Positions 1-11,499 of a stretch of DNA of 64,000 nucleotides are shown here, piece after piece; position 1 is the stretch's first letter; every line of letters starts with the position of its first letter. Source of the stretch: Mesocentrotus franciscanus (lineage: Eukaryota; Echinodermata; Echinoidea; Camarodonta; Strongylocentrotidae). The position numbers and the translations under genes were made by a program. Location: positions 27,174,873-27,238,872 of the forward strand of contig CP137680.1 in NCBI GenBank assembly GCA_037976565.1, given 5' to 3'. Below the pieces are notes generated by a model. That model had not been told where the DNA came from and did not search any database. It saw only the letters and a list, made by a program, of their open reading frames with translations.

Positions 1-325
1 CTCCTCCAGACCCGGTTATTCAAAAGTTAAAAAAACAAAACACAAAAACAAAACAAAACAAAACAAAACATTAAAAAAAACCTTTTAAACTAAGACCCCA
101 CCATCTTCCAAACTAAGACCCGGTAATAAAGCATGGGATTAGAGCCTAGTCTTTACTTCAGACTCGGTTATTAAAAAAAGAAGAAAAATCTTCAAACTAA
201 GACCTCACCATCTCATTCCTGTGGAATAACATGGGTATAGAGCGTAGTCTTTCCTCCGGTTATTTCAAAAGAAATAGAAATTTAAACAAATTTCGAAACT
301 AAGACCCACCATCTTATTCCAGTTT
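1..325 (-). repeat. Inverted copies of the ~120-bp ACCGGGTCT repeat
   Basis: About three degenerate units that read, in reverse complement, like the array at 1490-2240: an AACCGGGTCT box, a segment with AAAGACTACGCTCTA, a CATGCTTTATTACAGGGTC segment and a T-rich spacer containing GTTTTGTTTTG. The first units are therefore inverted relative to the larger array. No coding sense was found in it. Confidence 0.7.
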
Positions 326-1135
326 TTTTCATTAAAAAAAAAAAAAAAAATTAAGTACTTTGAGCATCTACATAAGGTGGATATAGCGCGTTATAAGTAC
401 TCATCATTATCATCATTATTTCTTGGCGATGCATGGCATAGCTTTACATTATTACATATGTGGATACAACACGTCACAAATAAATGATTGGACGGCGGTC
501 ACACGAATCAGTCAAAATGGTCCATATATATAACACACAGAGGAGGGACCGATTCGATGGTTCGTTGACCGTCGACGATTTTTTTAATCATGTTAATATT
601 CTAACGCCCACAAATATCCTGGAATTCAATGGTCGTAGAAAAAAGTAATCCAATAAGTGACCTTAAAAGTATTTAAATGTTGACGCTAATTGTTTTATGC
701 ATGTAATTATGAAATATGTTCACGATATGTAACATATATATATATATATATATGTACGCTATTAGTGACATTGAAACGTTGGATTACGATGTTATATTTT
801 CATGAGTGCGTGAATGAATTACCTTTCTTCATGTGATGAACGTATCAATTACTTATACTGAAGACTACCAATTCGTACGCGGTACACGGTGTGAATTCAT
901 GAGAACGAAATTTATTCAAAGGCAAATACAAACAAAACACATTTATATTACAGTTTTCCCTACTTCTGAAACACTCAAGCAGCTATATAAACAAGAACAA
1001 GTCTGAAATGATAATCGGTTAACAAGCAAATAACAATGCATACTTTCATATAACAAATCATAGATAGCTGTATAACGAGATCACGCGAAACATATTTGCA
1101 TGTTTTGAATGAACGATTGCAGAACCCTTTGACTG
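326..1135. other. AT-rich intergenic stretch with (AT)n tract
   Basis: AT-rich sequence with a short (AT)n microsatellite near 734-752. Small open frames on both strands lack any recognisable domain or compositional support. I see no gene here. Confidence 0.5.
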
Positions 1136-1269
1136 ACTTTACCCACAAATGTAATAATTTTGAATCACCCACAAATGTAATAATGACTTTACCCACAAAT
1201 GTAATAAATTTGAAGTGATATTTTGTCGAATTTGTTCAAAACTAAAACCCTGTAATAAAGCATGGGTAT

Positions 1270-1470
1270 AGCTAACTACCACCTAGCTAACTACCCCCGG
1301 ACATCTACCCCAGTCAACTACCCTCCCCGGACATCTACCGCCGGACATCTACCCCGGACATCTACCCCGGACATCTAACCCCATCCAACTACCCCCTTGG
1401 ACAACTAACTCCCCCTCTAACTACCCCCGGACATTTACCCCCAAGCAAATTAAGGTAGTTGGGGGTAGTT
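1270..1470 (+). repeat. Short C-rich tandem repeat (GGACATCTACCCC)
   Basis: Repeated variants of GGACATCTACCCC and CTAACTACCCCC with a period near 12-14 bases, degenerating toward 1470. It lies directly inside the left arm of the fold-back element. Confidence 0.75.
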
Positions 1471-1489
1471 TTTGTTTTGTTTTATTTTT

Positions 1490-2240
1490 GAAATAACCGG
1501 GTGTGGAGTAAAGACAACGCTCTAAACCCATGCTTTATTACAGGGTCTTAGTTTGGAGGATTGTTGGGTCTTAGATTTGAATTTTTTGTTTTGTTTTTTA
1601 TTGTTTTTTATTTTTGAAATAACCGGGTCTGGTAGAACAACTATGCTCTAAACCCATGCTTTATTACAGGATCTTAGTTTGGAAGATGGTGGGTCTTAAT
1701 TTTTAAGTTTTTGTTTTTGTTTTGTTTTGTTTTTTGAAATAACCGAGTCTAGAGGAAAGACTACGTTCAATACTCATGTTATTCCACATGAATAAGATGA
1801 TGGGGTCTTAGTTTTGAAGATTTTTTTAAAAATTAAACGGGTCTGGAGTAAAGACTACGCTCTAAACCCATGCTTTATCACAGGGTCTTATAGTTTGGAA
1901 GATGGTGGAGCCTTAGTTTTAAAGTTAATGTTTTGTTTTGTTTTGTTTTATTTTATTTTTGAAATAACCGGGTGTGGAGTAAAGACAACGCTCTAAACCC
2001 ATGCTTTATTACAGGGTCTTAGTTTGGAGGATTGTTGGGTCTTAGATTTGAATTTTTTGTTTTGTTTTTTATGGTTTGTTATTTTTTAAATGACCGGGTC
2101 TGGAGGAAAGACTACGCTCGATTCTCATGTTATTCCACAGGAAAAGGATTATGGGGTCTTAGTTTTGAAGATTTTTAAATTTTTGAAATAACCGGGTCTG
2201 GAGTAAAGACTGCGCGCTATACCCATGCTTTATTACAGGG
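1490..2240 (+). repeat. ~95-130 bp tandem array, seven units
   Basis: The box ACCGGGTCTGG or its variants recurs near 1496, 1622, 1742, 1836, 1967, 2093 and 2191. Each unit continues with AGTAAAGACTACGCTCTA, ACCCATGCTTTATTACAGG and a GTTTTGTTTTG-rich spacer. The GTTTTG-rich frames are repeat-derived and not genes. Confidence 0.8.
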
Positions 2241-2502
2241 TTTTAGTTTTGAACAAATTCGACAAAATATCCCTTCAAATTTATTACATTTGTGGGTAAA
2301 GTCATTATTACATTTGTGGGTGATTCAAAATTATTACATTTGTGGGTAAAGTGGTTATTACATTTGTGGGTGAAATTATTACATTTGTGGGTAAAGTGTT
2401 ATTACATTTGTGGGTGTTATAACATTTGTGGGTAAAGTGTTATTACATTTGTGGGCGTTATTACATTTGTGGGCGTTATTACATTTGTGGGTGTAACACC
2501 CC

Positions 2503-3677
2503 CTCACTTTTTTTTCAAGTGTCAAAAAAAATGGGGGCACCTGTCTTCCAGTATGTGCTAGTGTGCTTAGGATTTATGACATTGATAAGGGATACATTTT
2601 GTAGATATTTACAAATATTATGTTCAAAGGTTTTAACGTTTTACTAGTAGGTGGCAATATTTTTATAGTCAATACAGGGCCAAACGGTTCACGAATGTCA
2701 AAGTGCTTCAGAAACTGTAAAATGAGGCCCAAAAAGTCGTACAGAAGGGGGTGTTGGCCGGGTGTTGGTCAATAAATTCATTCATCTCCACCTACCTAGC
2801 TAGTCTCCAAATGACAGTGTAATACAAATTTAACTGATAAATAAATAATTGTTAAAAGTAAACAATTTGGAAATTCATTTTGTTGTGTACAGCTAGAGCA
2901 AAAAAAGCAATCCCCCTTTTTCTGACACAATTTTATTACATCATATATGTCTAGTCATAAACAATGCGTGTATCACAAACAGTGCCACATAAATATCCAG
3001 TACTATACATTTAAAACACAAAACAGTCACACACAAACATACATGTATACATACATTTACAATCATACTGTTTTAGTAGCTTTGTTTCAGATAAGTATTT
3101 ATGTATATTATTATCATCATACATACAACAATTCGTCTCCGTGAAAAGCAAATTTCGCGTTTGTGCGAAAGTCACGTGACACAGCATGCAGCTTTATCGT
3201 ACCTCATTCCAGGAAGATGAGAACATCTTCCTGCTCATTCTAATAATTTTTCGGATTTAGCACCAACTTTGACTCAAAATTTGACACATAGTTTTATTTT
3301 TGAGCCCAAATAAATTTGGTGTCAAAATTTGCGCCACAATATTGGCTTTCCAGTGCACATAAAATTTATTTAATCCATGTTTAATATGGGTCAGGATCCA
3401 GCAAAGTTTGAGGGCATGCAAAATCTTTTTTTTTTTCAATAACCCTTCCTTGAAACAACATAACTTTGCACAAATACATCATATTTGGTCAGAAAAGGAA
3501 CGAAATGATACATTGAATATTGCTCTTCAAAATTACTATGACATGTGTCGGCAGGAATCCTATTTGGTGTTTCAGGCCAGCGGTAATACACGACGTGCAT
3601 ATTCCACTATTAAACAACAACAAGACTTTCCACTTTAGAACGCTAGAGGGCCGATCTGCGCCTGCCGTTAGGCTGGA
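2503..3677. other. Intergenic DNA upstream of receptor locus A
   Basis: No recognisable gene or repeat family. An ORF on the minus strand that overlaps the start of locus A is antisense shadow of the receptor pseudogene and its 5' flank. Confidence 0.5.
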
Positions 3678-3832
3678 CAGTGTTTCGTTTATTGTGTGCA
3701 TCCGAATCTTTGACCTTTGAACTTTGCACGAAACATATCCGGATCCAAGAGCATAGTCCCCCTGTTTTGTTTCCATAGAGAAGTTAATTAGAGTGACCAT
3801 TGTTAATGTTACTTTGTTAATTACTATAAGAC
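3678..3832 (+). promoter_or_regulatory. Conserved 5' flank of receptor locus A
   Basis: About 155 bases immediately upstream of the locus A start codon are recognisably the same as 19866-20017 upstream of locus B. Shared blocks include CAGTGTTT, TTTGAACTTTG, GGATCCAAGAGCA and CATTGTTAATGTT. This is probably promoter plus 5' UTR that was copied with the gene. No unambiguous TATA box was assigned, so regulatory function is inference from co-duplication only. Confidence 0.5.
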
Positions 3833-5561
3833 ATGGCGGCGATTCCACTGATTCTAATGACAATTCATAGTTTACTCCCAATTTTGCAAGTTGAAGTGAT
3901 AAATATAGTGACAATCGATGAGCACGTGGATCTAAAGTGTCGACCAAACTCTTCCATGGGATTCATTTGGTCAACTACAATTCAAGATGAAAAATATCTT
4001 GTCTTTGAATGCAATGAGGCGGGAAACAGTAAATGTGCTCGTATAAATAGTGCATTTTTCAGTGAATATAGTTTCACATCGTCTTGGAATGGGAATTTGT
4101 CTGTATTCTCATTTTTACAACCGAAGACATCAATGGAAACGTATAGTTGCGAACAATCAGGAGATGAACTACGGACATACAATGTTACATTTGTTAATCC
4201 AGGTGATATTAGAGATCCAGTGTGTACAGCCAAGATGGAGAATTGGAAGTTATATTGTCAAGTGAAACCATTATCTCACAAGGGGAGATGTTGCATGGAT
4301 GCTGTTTTTAGAATAGAAGGAATTACTGGGAAAACAAGTTCAACAAAACCATTGTTTTTTCCTAATATCATGCAACGAGAATCTTGATTACGACACTTTC
4401 CTGAACATATGACAAATGCTTTGTGTGTATTATCTGTTTCTGGAACACGAACAACTTTAAACCGATCTGGCCAGTACCCCCAAAGCAGTTAACATTGAAA
4501 AAACAATCGAAGGGAATGATATCTTAATCAGGTGCGACCCAGAATCAAATTCCGAAGTAACTTGGATTGTCTATGATTCAGATGGGAGTAAAATAGACGT
4601 AAAGAATACATCATGGACTCGAGATGGAGGACGATCACTCCTGATACGTGGGGTATCTTCCAATGACCTTGAAAACAAGGTGGTGGAATGTAGGACCTAT
4701 ATAAATGGCAGCAAATCCATGATTGGGTATACAACGATTAGTACCTTGGTCAACCAGAACACAGATGACAAAGTACCAGTGATTCCTACTGTAGGCCGGT
4801 CAAATGATATTTTCTTCGTACCAACATTGTTTTTTCTCACCCTGTGGCTATAACTACAACTGTGTTTGGAGTCTGGTGGTGGTGTAAGCCGATGACAAGT
4901 AAACCCTTGCCCTCATCCATGTTGATAATACGTGGCACAATAGGGCAAACCCCAGAGGTGAATCGCCCTTCAGCCCTGGGGTCAAACACAAATGGGGAAG
5001 ATGGTGCACATGATACGCCCCTGGCCAATATTGAGGTACATTCAAGCGGACACGCAGAGAGCTATAACTCAATTACAGCACCCCTAACCCCTCGTTTGCA
5101 GCAATAAATGTAGGTAGAGATGCTGCACAGCAGAGGAGCAGTCACCATACCCTGGAAAGCAGCAATCTTGGTAATGAGAGCCATTTGTACTTCACCTTGG
5201 AGAAATCATCGTCGCCAGTGAATTCCTTATAGAGAGCTTCGACAGCAAGGTAGGAACAGCCTGATGCCAATCCAGGATCGTTGAACCAGCCCGAGAGCAG
5301 TCATTGGCAAGGCTATGAAACAGTCGGCGAACCCAACATGGGCGCTCCAAGCTCTTATGATCTTGGAGAATATGCCGAGGTTGGTAAGCACTTCCAAGGA
5401 GAGGGACCTCCTGATAGTGGTGAATATGCCGAGGTTGGTAAGCACTCCCAAGGAAAGTGTCCCTCTGATCTATCTGGTCGTCCTTTCATCCGTAAAAGCC
5501 TGGACAAGACAAGGTAAAGGGGGATGACATTTCTAGAATTTATAGCAAGGTAAATAAATAG
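3833..5561 (+). pseudogene. IgSF transmembrane receptor, locus A (pseudogene, type I)
   Basis: The 5' open part (3833-4387) encodes a signal peptide-like start (MAAIPLILMTIHSLLPIL), the first Ig-like domain (Cys in DLKC, Trp in FIWS, a small VFEC...KC pair, Cys in YSCEQ) and the start of the second. Relative to locus B there are about four extra bases near 4368-4380, two more near 4410, a TGC to GGC change at 4469 that removes a conserved Cys, an extra C near 4478 and a one-base loss near 4850 inside the membrane helix. In-frame stops fall at 5230-5232 and 5251-5253 between helix and tail. The tail frame from about 5281 still shows QGYETVG, GEYAEVG twice and, out of frame, IYSKV before a stop ending at 5561. 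An AATAAA lies at 5888. The product, if expressed, could only be a truncated secreted Ig domain. Family assignment is from domain layout, not from a named orthologue. Confidence 0.8.
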
Positions 5562-6379
5562 TTCACCTATTTTTATGGATGGACTGAAAGGGGAACAGTC
5601 TTGGCAGAGATCGCCAACTGAAGGAAATATCATAACCAATTTTGATTAGGATTCACATTGGTATTTGTAGTTTTCAGGTTGGCCACTTGTTTCTCTTCAT
5701 TATCGTTCCTTTCAGTATGCAATGTCTCTAATATGCATATGCAGAAGCCAGATCTTGCCTTTACTTCTGCAATATACATGTCAGAATTTTAAGTACCTTC
5801 TCTTTTGTAATGCCTTACTATTGTAAAGAATAGTTGGGCTGAATTTGAAATGGGTTCGAACAAATTTTTTCCAATTCTTAAATATGTAATAAACATTTCT
5901 ATGAAATATTGTGTGCCTGTATTGTCGATTTTGAGAAAGGAGTATTGTTCATAAATCTTTATACTTTATATTTATGTAGCATTGGAAATAATTGATAATA
6001 ATGGACAATAATAAAAGTAATGGTGCTTTATTTAGTTTAATAAGATCCTAAATTAGTTAAATACAGGAATCGTATGCACTATATAGACCAAAAATACCTT
6101 GAAAATGTAAATATCTTTATTCTAAGTTGATGTCACAAAGTTTGATTTTGAGTAAAAGATATGCAAAAAAAATACAACATCGTCATTTTACGAATAATAT
6201 TATTGACTGTATATGAAAATGTATATACACATATTACAGGCACGCACATGAACACATGTATAAAGACGGTAAAGTTTGGCAATACAGAGAAGGAACATTA
6301 GTCTATTGATACAACCGAATTTTCAATAAAGAGGTTTAGAGTTTGAATCCCAACCCAGTGCATTTTCCTATCGACTTAA

Positions 6380-7089
6380 CCCTAAAAAGGCCGGGCTATT
6401 TGAGGTCTTAATACGGCAGGGGGGCCATTATGGCCCCCCTAAGATCTCGGCCGTAAAACGGCCAATCGCCGCGAAAATTTGCATGCATGTCATGTGAAGT
6501 GTATAGAATACTATAGTAATTTGTTTTTTTGTGAAAAATTTACTAATTTGCATATTTATGGTAAATTATGCAAATAAGGTTTTAAAAAAAATCACATATT
6601 TACCCATAAATCATATATTCTTCATATTTAAGCTTTCTCTTCCACTACATATATTTGTTAGACCATTTGGAATAATAATACGACAAAAAATGTATTTCAT
6701 TGTCTTTTTAACTTATGTATTTTATTGTTTTTGTTGTTTTATTTCATTTCTAACTATAATTCAACTATTTTGACCCCCAAAACAAACACCTAAACTTTAA
6801 ACAAGACCAAATAACCAATGTTTTATCTCTTTTTAGGAAAAATGATATTTCCATATGTTTTGTACACAAATCACGAACATGAGCGATTTTCGGGCCGACA
6901 TGTAAAGACAAAAGGTCACGTGACTTTGTAACGGTAGGTCCGATTTACAAAAAAAAAATGTTTCAGAAGATGCGCAAGACTCGAAAGAAAAAAAGCCATG
7001 AAGCGGCGGGGCGTTATCCGTATGCGTTCCCGAACAATCAGAAAAATCGCGGAGGGGGGGATGCATAATGCCCCCCGGCCTTATTAGGG
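6380..7089. mobile_element. piggyBac-like non-autonomous element (710 bp)
   Basis: The left end CCCTAAAAAGGCCGGG and right end CCCGGCCTTATTAGGG form inverted terminal repeats with one mismatch, flanked on both sides by TTAA (6376-6379 and 7090-7093). The unit-4 flank near 47275-47285 is uninterrupted at the same point (GACTTA followed by GATGGCCTAC). TTAA targets and ends starting CCCT are the signature of the piggyBac superfamily. The interior has GC-rich palindromes such as GGGGGGCCATTATGGCCCCCC (near 6420-6440) but no transposase frame. Confidence 0.85.
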
Positions 7090-8269
7090 TTAAATGGCCT
7101 ACAAAATGGGTTCCTGTTGGGATTTACAATTTTTTACGCACTGTGCACTTAAATGGGCACTGTCAGATTTTTTTGATTTTTTTTTTTAAAGGAAACAACA
7201 GAGATTTCCAGCGCTTGACATTTTTCTTATTCAATGTGATTCCATATAAAAATCGCTTTATTACTTTGATTAGAGAGTGGAAAAGTAAGTATCAGGTACC
7301 GTAATGGTAGTATTGGTCTAAATTCGCGCTAATTGATACTGGGAATTTTACCGTTCAAATATAGCGTTAGCTTCAGGGGAAATGTAAATGAAACTGCACG
7401 CACGTAGGCCCATACCGTATAGCAACATGAGCTGTAAGTGAAATCACTCATTTTCTCTCTTTGTATCTCTCTTTGATGAAGGAGAAGGAAAAAATAATCT
7501 GCCCTTTGTATTGACTGTTTTCACACTGGCAAAATGTTGCTTAACCCCGGACTATAGGTGGGGTTAAAGGGGGAATATGCTATTCCAAAATACTGGAAAG
7601 CTTAATAAATAATAGAAGTTAAAATCTTGTTCTCTCAATCCATTTTTTAAAATACTTGGTGAAATATCAGCAAGCATGACAAATCATTTAGAATGTTCTG
7701 ATTTCTGTTTAATGAACATAATAATCAGTGCATTACTACTAATGATAGTTATGTTAATTGTAGAGGCATGGCGGGTGTAAGATTATGACAGACATGTTGT
7801 ATTAGCTGCACTTTAAATATGATTGATGTGCAATATCGAGACTGTTAGAGTTTCGTATTTTTATATTATTGTCATTACCGTTGTCAACTTAAATGTTTAT
7901 TATTTGATTATTAATATATCAAAGGATAATCTAATACATTCTTTCCATATAAACCAAGAAAATAATGTTAGTCTCTTCTCTTTATGCACTTTTCGAGAAA
8001 CTTTTGTCAAAAAGGTTTGCAAAATGTGTATTGGGCTTATGAGATTCTGATTGTATGATTAATGTATTTATTGTGGAATGTGGTTGATATTGATAAGAAA
8101 GATATCAGAAGATGTAAAATCTATAATATCATGATTTGTATTATTAAAATTCCCTTGTGTAATGTATATAGACATATTTTTCGTCTTTATACAGTATATA
8201 TTAGAAATGAAATGGATGCACACAATGAAATCAATGGAGATGAAATTGCAACAAAAACAACAAATGAAT

Positions 8270-8330
8270 AAATGAATGAATCAGTGAATAAATATATGAA
8301 TAAATAAATGAATGAATAAATAAATGACAA
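8270..8330. repeat. (AATGAATAAATA)n low-complexity tract
   Basis: Short tract of AATGAATAAATA variants in the 3' flank. A similar tract sits at the matching point in unit 2 near 16175. Confidence 0.6.
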
Positions 8331-9110
8331 AATTACGAAAATTACGTTAATGATAAGAATAACAGTTACTAAATTCAGTAATTATTGATACATACCCAGA
8401 TAAGCTAAATATATATTATTTTGTACCACATACGTTAACCTGTACAGGATACAGTACATTTAATATTATGTGCAGATGGTTGTCAAGTTGATACAAAAAC
8501 AAAAACAAACCTATCTTGAGCATCGTGCATTACCAGACACTCCTTTATTCTTGTATAAAACTGTGACGGCTAAGAAGGCATCAAGTTCGGGCTTATCTTG
8601 GAGCTCAAGTTTCACAGTGCTCGCTTTAAATATACTTGGCATCCTTCAACTTTATAATAATGTGTAAATAAAAGTCTTCTATACGAGTTAAAGACTTTTT
8701 AAAAATAAAGTTATTGAAAACCAAATGTGTCTTATTTTTCACCTCGTAATCTTAACTATGTACTTGGGTTGAATTTGGTACATTGTGATATTAGATTTTG
8801 GTAATATTGCAATATTTTTCGGTGCCAAACGAATAGTTTTCTTTTTTCTTTTATTACAGTACTAGAACAAAATAATAATGTTAATTTTTAGTATATGTTT
8901 GTATATTTTATATATAATATGTTATAAAGTCATCGCAATGCCGTGTTCATTTTATTTAGGATATTGCAGGTCCCCATCGCTTTCCTCCCTTTTTAATATT
9001 GTTGAAACTCATCTGCCCAAGGGAATAAAACAATGAATATTGAAAACAAATCTTTAGTCTATCGGTAGGCTAAATTGAATCTGGTGTCACCAAAAACCAT
9101 GCACTATCCC

Positions 9111-9173
9111 GTCTCCTTGGCCTTGTGGTTAAGGCACTAGCGTTCTTAGCCAGGTTCGATTCCTGGCGGAGAC
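9111..9173 (+). other. tRNA-like module, unit 1 (63 nt)
   Basis: It starts GTCTCCTTGGCC and ends GGCGGAGAC, so a near-complete 7-bp acceptor stem can pair. A D-arm (GCC...GGC) and a perfect T-arm (CCAGG, TTCGATT, CCTGG) are visible. The 3' half of the anticodon stem and the variable loop are missing, so total length is 63 instead of about 72 or more. No CCA is encoded. It occurs at the same place in all four flanks, which favours co-duplication of one old tRNA-derived relic over a working tRNA gene. Confidence 0.6.
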
Positions 9174-9548
9174 ATTTTTCAATCTTTGCAAAACATTACC
9201 AAGAAAAGGGAGAACAATAATGGGGAACCTTGTTTTAAGCTATGTAATCACTTTTGTCTCAACCTGTTTCGAGTGTAGACCTATTTATTCCAACAACAAA
9301 AAAGACTGGTTGCCAAAACTGGTGTTTATGAGGCTTTTTTATATGGAAGTATTAAGTTCTGCTTGGAGTTCAAAAATACGCGGACAACAATGAAGCTCCG
9401 TAAACAAAAACCCATTTCATATATTTCTTCGTTAAAAAAAAAAGATTTTCAGTAAATACGAACTTTAGATTTCAATTAATGATTTGTCTAGAACTGTTCT
9501 GAAACTGATCACTATTTTAGAATCATCTACTGCCTTGTTGCTTTACTA

Positions 9549-10730
9549 TAGGATTTCTCGGTCAATTTCGTAAGTTGGCCACACAAATTCATTTTATGTT
9601 CATTCAATTTCGCCGATTCTGTCACCGCAGCTGTTATTTTTCGTTCAAATTCGTTTTTTAGCATTTAAATTCATAAAACGATCATTCAAAAATATTTTAT
9701 TTTCATTCGAATTAAAACGTGTTTCTTTTTTGTAAAATTTTCATTCAATTTAAAGCGAGACGATTCGCGATTACGTAAAAGCGTCTTCCGTGAATTCAAA
9801 TTCGTTTCTTTGCATACAATTTCACACGTTTTGCAGACAAATTAAACATGTAAATCTTACCCAGTATGATCATATATAGAACCCCTCAAGCTTAGTTCCA
9901 TGCTAAATCCATTTCAAATTGTATGGGTTGGTAAACAACAAACACACTATTTAGCAACTGAACGTTCATGTGTTAAGTAGATATAACCTAGCCACATCAA
10001 TATAGAATTAGCATGGAACTAAGCAAGAGTGTCTTTTTATGAATATGCGATGATATAAGTGCATGCAAAGTGTGTGTTTACAGACTACAGTTGTATTTAT
10101 TGGAGTGTCGTACCATAATGGTAAGGGGGTATCAATACTCTATACATTGATTTATTTTTTTAATGTTTTGTTTGCTTTTGTTTTTGATAATTTATTCGAT
10201 GTTTGTAATCTCTTTGAAGCCATTTATATTTGTGTAAATTATATTTAGTCTGTATTGAACATGTTAAGAACAATATATGAGTATCAGTTCAATCACAATC
10301 ATAATCACATCAAAATCTGAATCACCATCACACTGAATCACAATCAAGATCGTGATCACAGTCACAATTACCAATAACTCATTTGTTTAATTTAGATGAG
10401 AAACATGTGCATATATCATGTATACCATAGGTTTGTAAAGATAGGCGAATATGAATGAAAACTTTGTTATTTAGAATGACCCAAAGTGAAATTGAATGGT
10501 ACGGACGTCCGATTTGCCATTGTTGACGAAAATGAATGCAAACTGCGCATTTGTAAGTGGTTGTTAAATTGAATGGAACAAGTGCTAAATCCATTGACCG
10601 AATAAGTAAATCAAATGAAAAAAGTGTTATTTTGAATGAAATTTACACGCCGACAGCTTTATTTCGCGAATTTGAATGAACTTTGTATCAAAACGAATGA
10701 AAAGCCTACGAAATTGACCGAGAAATCCTA
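9549..10730. mobile_element. Tc1/mariner-like TA element (1182 bp)
   Basis: The ends TAGGATTTCTCGGTCAATTT and the reverse complement at 10711-10730 are perfect inverted repeats of at least 20 bases (24 with the adjoining CGTA), flanked by TA on each side. The unit-4 flank near 49420 has the joined sequence CTATTACATAT, which gives the empty site for this insertion. The interior is full of short ATTCAAATT motifs on the left and AATTTGAATG motifs on the right, and contains a second, nested inverted-repeat element. No transposase frame was found. Confidence 0.8.
9891..10023. mobile_element. Nested 133-bp MITE-like element
   Basis: Perfect 16-bp terminal inverted repeat (CTTAGTTCCATGCTAA at 9891-9906 and its reverse complement at 10008-10023), flanked by CAAG on both sides. 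It sits inside the 1182-bp TA element, so it inserted later or travelled with it. Confidence 0.65.
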
Positions 10731-11499
10731 TATTACATGTAATTTCTACTAGCTGCATTGAGTTTCTTGTATCTTGAAACATGTCTCTAGACCCCTATAA
10801 AAATAGCACTCGTGCTGATCAGAGTGTTCTATTAAAAAAAATAAAAAAATAACATTAACAAAAAATAAATAAAGCGCCGGGGTCGTATCCCCCCCTCCCC
10901 CCGAATTTTCATAATAATTCCGACGTTTCTGAATTACGAACCCTATTTCATTTTCGGAGTTACAAACAAGCGGAATAATAACCCCAATTCACTTTTGAAA
11001 TAAAAGAAAGAGGCTTTATAAAAGCTTTGCTTTTACATTTTATCATTTGTATAAAAAAGTACTTTTATTTATGTTACTGTGGATAATAAAATCATCACAT
11101 GGCACCGCCGAAATGAGCACCAGTGCATTAAGCCAATATTATTATATTAATATTGTTGTTGTTATTTTTTATATTATCATTTGTTGTTATCATTATCATC
11201 ATAATCATAAATGAATAAACAATACATTATATACTATTAATGATTGTAATTATTATAACGATCTCTCTGTTTCATATTTTCCTGTCTCCTATACGTCTGT
11301 GATTTTTATGTCTAATTATTGATATGTATTTTAAAAGTAACAAATTCTGCCCTCATGCTGCAATATTTAACAAAGAAATTAAAATCTTTAAAAAGAAACC
11401 ATTACCATTCTCGGGTTGAGCAGGCCCTTTCATTTCAGATATTCAAAAACATACTCGGACTCTATGAAACCTTTCAAAATCAGATTGTAAACGCCATCT

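Larger units (their letters stand above)
1136..2498. mobile_element. Fold-back type element with ATTACATTTGTGGG arms
   Basis: The left arm (about 1136-1271) and right arm (about 2217-2351) are near-perfect reverse complements for about 135 bases. They include the spaced motif ATTACATTTGTGGG and the stretch that reads ACAAATTCGACAAAATAT on the right arm. The right side continues with further copies of the motif at 12-27 base spacing up to about 2498. The interior is a C-rich short repeat (1270-1470) followed by the ~120-bp array (1490-2240). Tandem-repeat arms around tandem-repeat filling is the architecture of fold-back elements. No transposase frame and no clean target-site duplication was seen. 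Confidence 0.65.

Noticed and set aside
3489..3947. 152-codon minus-strand frame overlapping the start of locus A
   Set aside because: It is antisense to the receptor leader and 5' flank, and is not kept in the matching part of locus B.
9111..9173. Functional tRNA gene
   Set aside because: The 3' half of the anticodon stem and variable loop are missing and all copies share the defect, so a working tRNA is not supported.
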